A stretch of DNA of 64,000 nucleotides from Methylophilaceae bacterium (GTDB lineage: Bacteria > Pseudomonadota > Gammaproteobacteria > Burkholderiales > Methylophilaceae), in NCBI GenBank assembly GCA_905339275.1, contig CAJPFK010000001.1, positions 930,001 to 994,000 on the forward strand, given 5' to 3'. Under the pieces are notes generated by a model. It was not told the origin of the DNA. It searched no databases and saw only the letters and a program-made list of their open reading frames with translations. The translations under genes and the position numbers were made by a program. Every line of letters starts with the position of its first letter. Positions within the stretch are counted from its first letter, which is position 1. Shown piece by piece: positions 36,815-45,482 of the stretch.

Positions 36815-38157
36815 CGCCAACAGAACATCATGTACCGCGTCCTGATGTCAGTTTGCGCGAGGTGTTCTGGTATTGCCTGAAGCTCGGTTTCATCAGTTTT
36901 GGCGGTCCTGCCGGCCAGATCGCCATCATGCACCATGACCTGGTCGAGAAAAAGGGCTGGATATCGGAGAAACGATTTCTTCATGCGTTGAACTATTGCA
37001 TGCTGCTGCCTGGCCCGGAAGCCCAGCAACTGGCAACTTATATCGGCTGGCTGATGCACAGGACCTGGGGCGGCGTGATTGCCGGCAGCCTGTTTGTGCT
37101 GCCTTCCCTGCTGATCCTGATTGTGCTTACCTGGATTTATCTGACCTATGGGCACTTGCAGCAGATCGCCGGGGCGCTCTACGGCATCAAGCCTGCCGTC
37201 GTTGCGATTGTCATGTTTGCTGCCTATAGAATCGGTTCGCGGGTGCTCAAGAACAGGTTTTTATGGCTTATCACCGCATCTGCCTTCATTGCCGTTGCCG
37301 TATTCAGTGTGCCGTTTCCCTATGTTGTGCTCTTTGCTGCCTTGATCGGCTATATTGGCAGCCGCCTCGCTCCTGCGGTGTTTCGCAATGAAAACACGCA
37401 TTATGCCGGGGCACAATTACAAAATACAGCCATTATTGATGATCATACGCCGATTCCGGCACACGCCGCCTTCAGGCCGCGGCACATGATGCGGCTGTTG
37501 CTTGCCGGGCTGGGGGTATGGGCAGCCAGCCTGGGTGTCCTGGCCTTGCTGTTCGGCTGGGAGGGCATCCTGACGCAAATGGGCTGGTTTTTCACCAAGA
37601 CTGCGTTGCTGACCTTTGGCGGTGCCTATGCAGCATTGCCTTATATCAATGAGGGCGCCGTACAGTTCTATGGCTGGCTGACGCCAACCCAGATGATTGA
37701 CGGACTTGCCCTGGGTGAGACCACGCCCGGCCCATTGATCATGCTGGTGGCATTTGTCGGTTTTGTCGGCGGCTGGACGCACCAGATTCCCGGTGTTGAC
37801 GGGCTTTTCCTGGCAGGCGCGATGGCGGCAATTGTGGCGACTTTTTTCACGTTCCTGCCGTCATTCCTGTTCGTATTCATCGGCGGGCCCATTATCGAGT
37901 CAACGCAGGGCGATCTCAAGTTTACGGCGCCGCTCACCGGCATTACGGCCGCTGTGGTCGGCGTGATTCTGAATCTCGCGCTGTTTTTTGCCTATCATGT
38001 GATATGGCCCAAAGGGTGGAACGAGACGCTGGATGTTTTTTCGCTTATCGCTTCATTGCTGGCATTGGTCGCGTTATTTCGTTTTAAAGTCGGCATCATG
38101 CAATTAATTGGCGTCTTCGCCCTGATCGGTATTGGGCATCATATGTTGCTGGCTTGA
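36811..38157 (+). CDS. Chromate transporter, ChrA family
   Basis: A 448-residue membrane protein of two homologous halves typical of long-form ChrA. Family motifs FISFGGPAGQIAIMHHDLV and LLPGPEAQQLATYIGWL lie in the first half; TFGGAYAALPYINEGAV and GETTPGPLIMLVAFVGFVGG in the second. About ten to twelve hydrophobic segments are visible. ATG overlaps the LysR stop (ATGA), showing translational coupling. ChrA exports chromate, but in this setting could move another oxyanion; the pairing with a LysR gene is notable. Confidence 0.88.
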   Translation: MTPTEHHVPRPDVSLREVFWYCLKLGFISFGGPAGQIAIMHHDLVEKKGWISEKRFLHALNYCMLLPGPEAQQLATYIGWLMHRTWGGVIAGSLFVLPSLLILIVLTWIYLTYGHLQQIAGALYGIKPAVVAIVMFAAYRIGSRVLKNRFLWLITASAFIAVAVFSVPFPYVVLFAALIGYIGSRLAPAVFRNENTHYAGAQLQNTAIIDDHTPIPAHAAFRPRHMMRLLLAGLGVWAASLGVLALLFGWEGILTQMGWFFTKTALLTFGGAYAALPYINEGAVQFYGWLTPTQMIDGLALGETTPGPLIMLVAFVGFVGGWTHQIPGVDGLFLAGAMAAIVATFFTFLPSFLFVFIGGPIIESTQGDLKFTAPLTGITAAVVGVILNLALFFAYHVIWPKGWNETLDVFSLIASLLALVALFRFKVGIMQLIGVFALIGIGHHMLLA

Positions 38158-38277
38158 TTGCGGCAGGCTTTTCGGGCTTGATTTTATTGTGATAGGCATT
38201 CAGGATAACGATGTAATGGATATGCAAGGAGTGGTTTCAAACAGGAGTAGTTTTTATAACAATAAGTATGTGGGGGA

Positions 38278-38895
38278 ATGATTAGCATGAATCCAATAAC
38301 GTTGTTTCGACTGTTTTTTACACCAACCAGGGGTTGGGAAGACCTGATGAGTAGCCATCCATCGATACACCGGCTATATCTGTTGCATGTCATCCCTTTT
38401 GCGCTGATCCCTCCCATCATGATTTACATCGCAGGCAATAACCACAGCCTGCTGTTCTTCGATCTGCTTCCCGGCAACAAGCTGATACTGGTTGCCGTGA
38501 TGTTCTTTCTGATACAGCTGGTTGTGGTACCGGCGATGGCATCCATCATCCGGCAGCTCGCAGAAATCGCGGATGCGCATCCGAGTTACCGGGAAGCCTT
38601 CATTGTGGCGGCTGTCGCGCCGACCCCGTTGTGGATGGCACCTGTATTTTTGGTCGTACCCGATATCCTGGTGAACATTGCCGTCACCTCGCTTGCCATG
38701 ATGGCTTCCGCCGGTTTCATCTATTACGGCATACCGACGGTATTCAAAATCAGGGAGCAGGGCCATGTTTACCTGTTGTTCGGCGCAATCCTGATGGCAG
38801 GCGCCACGGCCTGGGGGTTCCTGATGGTATGTACGCTGGTGATCTGGGGCAGTGTGCAGAATCTGCAGTTTGCAACAGGGCCGGTTACAGGGTAG
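38278..38895 (+). CDS. Yip1-family membrane protein
   Basis: A 205-residue protein with five or so membrane helices of the Yip1 domain (LYLLHVIPFALIPPIMIYIA, VVVPAMASIIRQLA, FIVAAVAPTPLWMAPVFLVV). The start ATG is preceded by GGGGG. It has no known catalytic role; homologues occur as lone genes in proteobacteria. A strong terminator follows at 38903-38927. Confidence 0.75.
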   Translation: MISMNPITLFRLFFTPTRGWEDLMSSHPSIHRLYLLHVIPFALIPPIMIYIAGNNHSLLFFDLLPGNKLILVAVMFFLIQLVVVPAMASIIRQLAEIADAHPSYREAFIVAAVAPTPLWMAPVFLVVPDILVNIAVTSLAMMASAGFIYYGIPTVFKIREQGHVYLLFGAILMAGATAWGFLMVCTLVIWGSVQNLQFATGPVTG

Positions 38896-38902
38896 GCAGC
38901 TT

Positions 38903-38927
38903 AAAAAGGCCACAGCGTGGCCTTTTT
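38903..38927 (+). terminator. Rho-independent terminator after the Yip1-family gene
   Basis: AAAAAGGCCAC, loop AGC, GTGGCCTTTTT: an 11-bp perfect stem with a U-run, directly after the stop at 38895. Confidence 0.9.
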
Positions 38928-39023
38928 ATTTAATGAGGCGATTAAGAACGATTGGCATCAGAACCAGTCTATGTTTAAGAGCCGGCAAAGTAACGAAATT
39001 CAGTTTTTCGGGGAAATGAAACA

Positions 39024-39554
39024 ATGAAACGTCTGTTGTTCGGGTTTTTACTGTTATTGGGATCAAGCGTGGCACAAGCGAACTGCGAAGGTTTCTACAA
39101 TCATCAATTCACAACCCTGCAGGGCGAGCAGATCGATCTCTGTGATTACCAGACCAAGCCTATACTGCTGGTCAATACTGCCAGTAAATGCGGGTTCACC
39201 CCCCAGTTTGAAAAACTTGAAGCCATGCACAAGCGCTACAAGGACAAGGGCCTTGTGATTCTGGGTTTTCCTTCGAACGATTTCAAGCAGGAGCCTGGGA
39301 CCAACAAGGAGATTGGCGAGTTCTGTCAAAAAACCTATTCGGTCAATTTCCCGATGATGGCCAAGACGTCGGTCGTCGGGCCCAATGCCAATTCCTTGTA
39401 CAAACAGCTGGCTGCCATCACAAAAGAGCCACCGATGTGGAATTTCTATAAATATCTTATCTTGCCCGGCGGAAAAGATATTTATACATTCGGCAGCGAT
39501 GTCGAGCCGGAATCCAGGCGCATCATGGTAAAACTCAATCCATATCTAAAGTAA
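39024..39554 (+). CDS. Secreted glutathione/thioredoxin peroxidase family protein
   Basis: A 176-residue GPx-family protein with an N-terminal signal peptide (MKRLLFGFLLLLGSSVAQA), so likely periplasmic. The peroxidatic Cys is in NTASKCGFTPQ (about residue 56), the catalytic Gln in QEPGTN and Trp/Asn in MWNF, all present. A resolving Cys is in GEFCQKTY. The usual FPCNQ motif reads FPSND, an unusual variant. It lies alone downstream of the Yip1 gene. Expected role: reduction of hydroperoxides in the periplasm. Confidence 0.85.
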   Translation: MKRLLFGFLLLLGSSVAQANCEGFYNHQFTTLQGEQIDLCDYQTKPILLVNTASKCGFTPQFEKLEAMHKRYKDKGLVILGFPSNDFKQEPGTNKEIGEFCQKTYSVNFPMMAKTSVVGPNANSLYKQLAAITKEPPMWNFYKYLILPGGKDIYTFGSDVEPESRRIMVKLNPYLK

Positions 39555-39630
39555 AATATAAATTAATTAGTTTAATTTATTGATTAAATTTATATTAATG
39601 TTTCCCGCACTTGCACTGTAAAATGCAGGG

Positions 39631-40638
39631 ATGACAGAAGATAACACCCCGTTTTTCCGCCTCGATCCCGACTGCATTTTGACTGCACTGGAAAGTGTCG
39701 GTTTGCGCAGCGACGGTCGCCTGCTGGCGCTCAACAGTTACGAGAATCGTGTTTACCAGGTCGGCATGGAAGACGGTCCGCCCGTCGTTGTCAAATTCTA
39801 CCGCCCCGGCCGCTGGAGCGACGGCGCCATTCTGGAAGAGCATGCCTTTGTGCAGGAACTGGCCGAGGCCGAAATTCCTGCAGTCGCACCTCTTTCACTG
39901 GGTGCTGATGGCACCTTGCTGCATTATGTCCAGCAAGGCGCTGAATTCCGGTTTTCTGTCTTTCCCAGGCAGGGCGGGCGTACCCCTGAGCTGGATAAGG
40001 AGGGCAGCCTGGAATGGATGGGCCGATTCATCGGCAGGATTCATGCAATCGGTGCGCTGAAGGCCTTCACGCAACGTCCTTCTGTGGATGTCGAAACCTT
40101 TGGGGTGGAACCCAGCACTTACCTGCTTGAACATGATTTCATCCCGCCTGATTTGCAGGAGGTCTATCGGGGTGTGGTTGAGCAGGCACTCGATGGCGTG
40201 CGGCGTTGTTATGGCCGGGCCGGTAGTGTGACAGCGATTCGATTGCATGGCGATTGCCATTTGGGCAATGTGTTGTGGACGGATGATGGGCCGCATTTCG
40301 TTGATTTTGACGATAGCCGGATGGGGCCCGCAATGCAGGATATCTGGATGCTGCTGTCGGGCGAACGTAATGAAATGATCGCGCAGCTTAACGATTTTCT
40401 TGCCGGCTATGAGAATTTCCACGATTTCAATATGCGTGAAATCTATTTGATCGAAGCCTTGCGCACATTACGGCTGATTCATTACTCGGCATGGATTGCG
40501 CGGCGCTGGCAAGACCCGGCGTTTCCAATAGCATTCCCGTGGTTCAATACGCAGCGCTACTGGCAAGACCGGATTCTGGAGTTGCGGGAACAGGTCGCGC
40601 TGATGGACGAACAGCCGCTGTTTTCCGGCAATTGCTGA
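39631..40638 (+). CDS. srkA: Stress response kinase SrkA-like (RdoA/YihE)
   Basis: A 335-residue protein kinase with the aminoglycoside-phosphotransferase fold. LNSYENRVYQVGMEDGPPVVVKFYRP is the ATP-binding Lys region; the catalytic loop is RLHGDCHLGNVLW and the metal site HFVDFDDSRMGP. Length and motifs match SrkA, a factor involved in stress survival and linked to periplasmic folding in relatives. The 77 bases before it are A+T rich with an imperfect long inverted repeat (39555-39596). Confidence 0.9.
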   Translation: MTEDNTPFFRLDPDCILTALESVGLRSDGRLLALNSYENRVYQVGMEDGPPVVVKFYRPGRWSDGAILEEHAFVQELAEAEIPAVAPLSLGADGTLLHYVQQGAEFRFSVFPRQGGRTPELDKEGSLEWMGRFIGRIHAIGALKAFTQRPSVDVETFGVEPSTYLLEHDFIPPDLQEVYRGVVEQALDGVRRCYGRAGSVTAIRLHGDCHLGNVLWTDDGPHFVDFDDSRMGPAMQDIWMLLSGERNEMIAQLNDFLAGYENFHDFNMREIYLIEALRTLRLIHYSAWIARRWQDPAFPIAFPWFNTQRYWQDRILELREQVALMDEQPLFSGNC

Positions 40639-40639
40639 G

Positions 40640-41272
40640 TCAATGGCTCAATTGGTCGGCAAACGCATGGTTCACATCACGATGATTGGCTTCGTCAGCA
40701 CGTACTGCGACGATTACTTCGCGTAAACGCGCGTCAGGCGATAGTTTCCAGTAGTCGATGGCAATCTGCGGCGCAGGGATGTTTTCGTATTTTCCGCTAT
40801 CCACACCGGCCAGGTATTCGGTGTAGCTGTATACGGCCTCTTCCTCAAAGTAGCCGACCACGCGATGCGCAGTCTTTGACGAGACCAGGTAGAGCAAAAA
40901 GAACATGTTGTAGAAAATGCCTTGAGCGCAAACGATCAGAAGCCGTTCGAAGGTCGAAGGCTGGGCGATCTCGATAAACGTCATCAGGTGCATACGCTCG
41001 TTCTCCGCTTCGTCAAGCAGGGTATGGATCCAGCCATTGTCGCTCTGCATGCGGCGCAGGGATCTTAAATGTTGCAAAGCGCCGCCAACCATGCCGGGAA
41101 CGGCGGCTACCGTCTCCAGGACCACCGCACGATGACCATAGCGATTGGCGAAGAAGGTGTCCGCAAAAAAGCGCAGGAATTTCGTGAAGGCCAGCGCTAC
41201 CTTGTCGGAGCAATTCTGTGGGGTGTAGTGGCGCTCCAGTGCAACCGGAAGCTGTGAGCCTGAGTCATGCAT
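40640..41272 (-). CDS. Alternative oxidase (AOX)
   Basis: A 210-residue bacterial alternative oxidase: a diiron ubiquinol oxidase that reduces oxygen to water without pumping protons. All di-iron ligand motifs are intact: [11 protein letters not shown] (E53), NERMHL (E92, H95), [13 protein letters not shown] (E143-145) and [12 protein letters not shown] (E194, H197). Hydrophobic helical patches (for example [10 protein letters not shown]) fit the monotopic fold. AGGA 8 bases before the start (minus strand) supports the ATG. It converges with srkA with almost no gap and stands alone, with the fbp genes farther downstream. It may let the cell keep oxidising when cytochromes are inhibited. Confidence 0.93.
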   Translation of the reverse strand: MHDSGSQLPVALERHYTPQNCSDKVALAFTKFLRFFADTFFANRYGHRAVVLETVAAVPGMVGGALQHLRSLRRMQSDNGWIHTLLDEAENERMHLMTFIEIAQPSTFERLLIVCAQGIFYNMFFLLYLVSSKTAHRVVGYFEEEAVYSYTEYLAGVDSGKYENIPAPQIAIDYWKLSPDARLREVIVAVRADEANHRDVNHAFADQLSH

Positions 41273-41536
41273 GATGCGAATCCTGAAAAGTTGTCCTGAT
41301 ATGACAATAGCTGGCTGATTTTATCCTCACCAGTCCGCGTTAATTTTATGAACAGACGTGTCAATCGCTATCGATTCATGAAAATAATGCGTTCCGGCTT
41401 TGAAGTGACGATGTACGTATGCAACCGCTGGATGGCAGATCAATCCGGAAGCGCAATCGCCAGTCCCTGACGCAACCGGACGCAGGAACGGGAGCCTAGC
41501 CTCCATCCGTCGCATTATCGTTAGTGTTTTATAAGA
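41273..41536. other. Intergenic region between AOX and FbpC genes
   Basis: About 264 bases. It should contain the AOX promoter. No gene, tRNA, terminator or clear regulator box was recognised; a 62-codon minus-strand frame has no family resemblance. Confidence 0.4.
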
Positions 41537-42571
41537 TTACCGGAAAGCAACCACGTGATCGATTTCCAGCCGTATCCCGATTTTTTCACCAATTGCATGA
41601 TTATGATGAGAAGGCACCAGCGATAAGGCCTGCTGGCCCGAAGCAAGCCTGAGCGTGTAAAGAATTTCCGCCCCCTGAAAAGCCTTGCTGACAATTTCAG
41701 CCTGCAGTGGGCTATTGTCGTCGTGGACAATATCGTCGGGCCTGAGCAGGATATCCACTTTTTCATCAATCCCGGTACCGGGCGGCAGAATGCACTTCAT
41801 TATGCCCAGGTCGGTCGTGACTTCGTTTGCTGCCGACACTCTTGCTGCCAGCAATACGCCTTTGCCGACAAAGTCGGCGACGAAGCGGTTACCGGGACGG
41901 TGATAGAGATTGTAGGCGCTATCCCATTGCTGGATGCTGCCATTCTGCATCACGCCGATTTCATCCGCCATGGCAAATGCCTCGTGCTGGTCGTGCGTGA
42001 CGATGATGGCGGTCGCATTCTGGCTTTTGAGTACGTCGCGAATCTCTCGCGAAAGGCGTTCGCGCAAATCGGTGTCCAAGTTGGAAAAAGGCTCATCGAG
42101 CAACAGCAGGTCAGGGGTCGGCGCAAGTGCGCGTGCCACTGCTACGCGCTGCTGCTGCCCGCCGGATAGTTCATGCGGGTACTTGCCGGCGGCATCAGCC
42201 AGGCCGACGACATCCAGCAGGGACATGGCCCGGGCGCGTCTTGCTTTCTTCTCCAGTTGATGCAGGCCGAAAGCAGTATTTTCCAGCACATTCAGATGCG
42301 GAAACAGGGCGTAGTCCTGGAATACCATGCCGATCCGGCGTTTTTCGGTCGGCAAGCTGAAGCCTGGGTTGGCGACAACGACCCCATTCAGCCTGATTTC
42401 GCCTTGCAGTAATTTCTCAAAGCCTGCAATCAGCCTGAGCACAGTGGTTTTTCCACAGCCAGAAGGGCCGAGCAGGCAGCCTATCTGGCCTTTGGCCAGT
42501 TGAATGGATAAGTCATCGACCACGATATTGTGGTCATAGGCTTGGGTGATGCGGTCCAGTTCCAGAAGCAT
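41537..42571 (-). CDS. fbpC: Ferric iron ABC transporter ATPase (FbpC)
   Basis: A 344-residue ABC ATPase of the Fe3+/POTRA family. Walker A is GPSGCGKTT (residues 36-44), the signature LSGGQQQRVA, Walker B LLLDEPFSNLD and the switch His in VTHDQHE. A C-terminal TOBE-like region follows. Cotranscribed on the minus strand after fbpB, 10 bases apart. Confidence 0.93.
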   Translation of the reverse strand: MLLELDRITQAYDHNIVVDDLSIQLAKGQIGCLLGPSGCGKTTVLRLIAGFEKLLQGEIRLNGVVVANPGFSLPTEKRRIGMVFQDYALFPHLNVLENTAFGLHQLEKKARRARAMSLLDVVGLADAAGKYPHELSGGQQQRVAVARALAPTPDLLLLDEPFSNLDTDLRERLSREIRDVLKSQNATAIIVTHDQHEAFAMADEIGVMQNGSIQQWDSAYNLYHRPGNRFVADFVGKGVLLAARVSAANEVTTDLGIMKCILPPGTGIDEKVDILLRPDDIVHDDNSPLQAEIVSKAFQGAEILYTLRLASGQQALSLVPSHHNHAIGEKIGIRLEIDHVVAFR

Positions 42572-42581
42572 GTTTCTCGGT

Positions 42582-44267
42582 CTATCCGTGTTTGATTTCA
42601 GTATGGCGATGCAGGAGAATAATCGGGATCAGCCCGGCCAGCACCAGGCTGATAGCCGGAAGTGCCGCTTTTTCCCATTCGCCCTCCGAAGTCATTTCAA
42701 AAATCCTGACTGCGAGGGTATCCCAGCCGAAAGGACGTGTCATCAGGGTAATCGGCATTTCCTTCATCACGTCGACGAACACCAGTATCAATGCCGTGAC
42801 CAGGCCGCTACGCAGGATAGGGACATGCACCCGGCGCAGCATGGCCAGGCCATTCACGCCCATGGCGTGCGAAACTTCGTCCAGGCTGACCGGCAGGCGT
42901 TGCATTGCACTGTCGACCGTATTGAAGCCTACCGCCATGAACCGGATAACGTAGGCTACCAGCATGATAAGCACCGTGCCTTGCAGCAAAGCTCCCGCCT
43001 CGAGGTTGAGTGTCGCCTTAAGGTAGCCCAGGAGATGATGGTCGATCCAGGCGATCGCTACAAAAATACCGACTGCAAGTACGGGGCCGGGCAGGGCATA
43101 ACCTATCGTGGCAATGCGCACGGCGATCATGGTGGCGCGATCCCGGTTCCTTCTCCTGACGTAGGCAAGCAGCAGGGCGGTCATGGTTGTGATGATCGCC
43201 GCGATAGCAGAGAGCATCAATGAATGCCAGAGCAATGCAAAATAGCGATTGTCGAAATCCTCTGCGAAAACTTCCGCTGCCCAAAGCAGCAATTGCACCG
43301 TCGGTACGACAAATGCGATGAGTACAACCATAAATGCTGCCCCGCTTGCGCACCATGCTGCGGCTCCATGAAGCCTGATCTGTTCGCCGGCCTGATTGCG
43401 TCCTGCCTGTATGTAGCGCATTCTCGCACGGGATAGCTGCTCAACCACCAGCAGGACAAACACCAGTATGACGAGAATCGAAGCGATCTGGGAGGCGGCA
43501 TTCAGTGAAAACATGCCGAACCAGGTTTTGTAGATGGCGGTGGTGAATGTGTCGTAATTGAACACGGCAACGGTGCCGAAATCCGCCAGGGTTTCCATCA
43601 GGACCAGCATCAACCCGCCGATGATCCATGGCCGGGCCATGGGCAACGCCACCTTGAAAAATCCGCTCAACCTTGTATGGCCAAGCGTTTGCGCGGCTTC
43701 GAGCGCGCGCGTGCCTTGCGTGGAAAAGGCATTTTTCGCCAGAAGGTAGACATAAGGGTACAGCGCCAGCGACATGACAAGAATCACGCCGCCGGTTGAA
43801 CGTATGCGGGGGAACCATGCGCTGCTGCCGAACAGCTCCCTGGCCAGGTTCTGTACAGGGCCCGTGAAATCAAACAGGCCTATGAAAACGAACGCGGAAA
43901 CATACGCGGGTATTGCCATAGGCAGAAGCAATGCCCAACTCAGGATGCGGCTGCCGGGAAAACGGTAAACCGCCATCAGCCAGCCCAACCCAGCGCCCAG
44001 CAGTAATGTGCCAGTTGCAACGCCTGCCACCAGCCAAAACGTGTTGCGCAACAGTTCGCCCAGCACGTACTCGATCAAGTGTTGCCATATACCCTGCTCC
44101 GGACTGGCGAAAGAGGACATCACCACCAGCACGGGCAGGAGCACCAGCAGTGCAATAACGACAGGGAAGAGTCGCCAGCCGCTGGTCAGGAATAGGCGAA
44201 AACCAGAAACAAAAGCGCTTACTGGAAGCGCTTTTGCAATACGGGTCGATGAATCGGAATGCATCAA
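42582..44267 (-). CDS. fbpB: Ferric iron ABC transporter permease (FbpB)
   Basis: A 561-residue fused double permease with two repeats of about six helices each. The EAA loops are ALEAAQTLGHTRLSGFFKVALP in the first half and the corresponding VSHAMGVNGLAMLRRVHVP in the second. This architecture is that of FbpB/SfuB. The gene lies between fbpA and fbpC, 7 bases after the fbpA stop. Confidence 0.93.
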   Translation of the reverse strand: MMHSDSSTRIAKALPVSAFVSGFRLFLTSGWRLFPVVIALLVLLPVLVVMSSFASPEQGIWQHLIEYVLGELLRNTFWLVAGVATGTLLLGAGLGWLMAVYRFPGSRILSWALLLPMAIPAYVSAFVFIGLFDFTGPVQNLARELFGSSAWFPRIRSTGGVILVMSLALYPYVYLLAKNAFSTQGTRALEAAQTLGHTRLSGFFKVALPMARPWIIGGLMLVLMETLADFGTVAVFNYDTFTTAIYKTWFGMFSLNAASQIASILVILVFVLLVVEQLSRARMRYIQAGRNQAGEQIRLHGAAAWCASGAAFMVVLIAFVVPTVQLLLWAAEVFAEDFDNRYFALLWHSLMLSAIAAIITTMTALLLAYVRRRNRDRATMIAVRIATIGYALPGPVLAVGIFVAIAWIDHHLLGYLKATLNLEAGALLQGTVLIMLVAYVIRFMAVGFNTVDSAMQRLPVSLDEVSHAMGVNGLAMLRRVHVPILRSGLVTALILVFVDVMKEMPITLMTRPFGWDTLAVRIFEMTSEGEWEKAALPAISLVLAGLIPIILLHRHTEIKHG

Positions 44268-44274
44268 AGGCTTT

Positions 44275-45273
44275 TTATTTATATCTTGCCCTGTCCATCA
44301 ATCTGACTGCAGCAGCCTGGAATTCACCGGCTTTGGCAATGTTGATCGGGTTGTGCTTGAAATCCCCCCAACTGGCGACGACCGGGTCGGGCTTGATTTT
44401 TGGGTTGGCGGGGTATTCCAGGTTGACGTCGGCAAACATTTTCTGCCCGGTTTCCGAGGATAACCATTCAATCAGGCGAATCGCATTTTTCTCATGTTTT
44501 GCATGCTTGACGACGCCGGCGCCCGATACATTCACATGTACGCCACTGCTTTCCTGGTTAGGCCAGAACAGTGCCAGTGGCAGCTTCGGGTTCTTTTCGA
44601 TCAGACGGCCGTAATAGTAGGTGTTCGTGATGCCGACATCGCATTGCCCGGCAGCGATGGATTCCATCATTTTCGTATCATCGGGAAATACATCGGTAGC
44701 AAGATTGTTCACCCAGGATTTTACGGTGCGTTCAGTTTCGGCTTCGCCTTTTTCTGCAATCATCATGGCGACCAGTGACTGGTTATAGACCTTTTTCGAG
44801 GTGCGCAGGCAGAGACGGCCTTTCCACTTCGGCGAGGCGAGGTCTTCATAAGTGGAGAGATCGGCGGGTTTCACCTTTTGTGTGTTGTAGACGATCGTGC
44901 GTGCGCGGACGGACAGGCCAAACCATTGGCCGTTCGGGTCTTTCAGGTGCGGCGGAATATTCCCGTCGAGCACTTGGGAGGCGACCGGCTTGAGCAGCCC
45001 GGCATTGGCGGCTTGCCAGAGGTTTCCTGCATCTACGGTCAGCAGTATATCGGCAGGGGTGCTTGCACCTTCGGCCTTCAGGCGTTCCATCAAAGGGCCT
45101 TCCTTATCCGTAATGAACCTGACGGCGATGCCGGTGTCCTGGGTAAATGCGTCGAACATCGGCTTGATCAACTGCTCAATACGCGCGGAATAGACCACTA
45201 CTTCTTCCGCCGCATGACTGACCGTGGCCATGAGGCTGGATAACAACATTGCTGCGAAGAAACGACAATACAT
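44275..45273 (-). CDS. fbpA: Ferric iron periplasmic binding protein (FbpA)
   Basis: A 332-residue periplasmic iron-binding protein. The signal peptide MYCRFFAAMLLSSLMATVSH, cleaved near SHA-AE, precedes the mature sequence EEVVVYSARIEQL. The dityrosine iron ligand motif is in TNTYYYGRL (about residue 215). First gene of the minus-strand fbpABC operon. A Fur-box-like element lies 60-80 bases upstream (45333-45351), consistent with iron control. Confidence 0.93.
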   Translation of the reverse strand: MYCRFFAAMLLSSLMATVSHAAEEVVVYSARIEQLIKPMFDAFTQDTGIAVRFITDKEGPLMERLKAEGASTPADILLTVDAGNLWQAANAGLLKPVASQVLDGNIPPHLKDPNGQWFGLSVRARTIVYNTQKVKPADLSTYEDLASPKWKGRLCLRTSKKVYNQSLVAMMIAEKGEAETERTVKSWVNNLATDVFPDDTKMMESIAAGQCDVGITNTYYYGRLIEKNPKLPLALFWPNQESSGVHVNVSGAGVVKHAKHEKNAIRLIEWLSSETGQKMFADVNLEYPANPKIKPDPVVASWGDFKHNPINIAKAGEFQAAAVRLMDRARYK

Positions 45274-45332
45274 TCAATACTCCCAAACTGGTTTCAAAAC
45301 TGGCAGGCAACCATAAAGCATATAAGGATGCT

Positions 45333-45351
45333 AACAATAATAATTCCTATT
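45333..45351 (-). promoter_or_regulatory. Candidate Fur box upstream of fbpABC
   Basis: AACAATAATAATTCCTATT matches the 19-bp Fur consensus at 12 of 19 positions by eye, about 60 bases upstream of fbpA. A+T-rich surroundings make chance possible; function is inferred from the iron genes. Confidence 0.45.
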
Positions 45352-45482
45352 CGCAACATAAGGTTGTGTAATTAAGCGGATTACCGGGCTTACCTGATCC
45401 AAATCTGCTATAAGCGCTGCTTTTTGGTGCTTAATCGCAGTCTTTCACATAAATGGCAGGCACTAGAATCCAGCATGTTTAA

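Noticed and set aside
41327-41515. A small minus-strand frame between AOX and FbpC genes
   Set aside because: No Shine-Dalgarno, no recognisable family and irregular composition.
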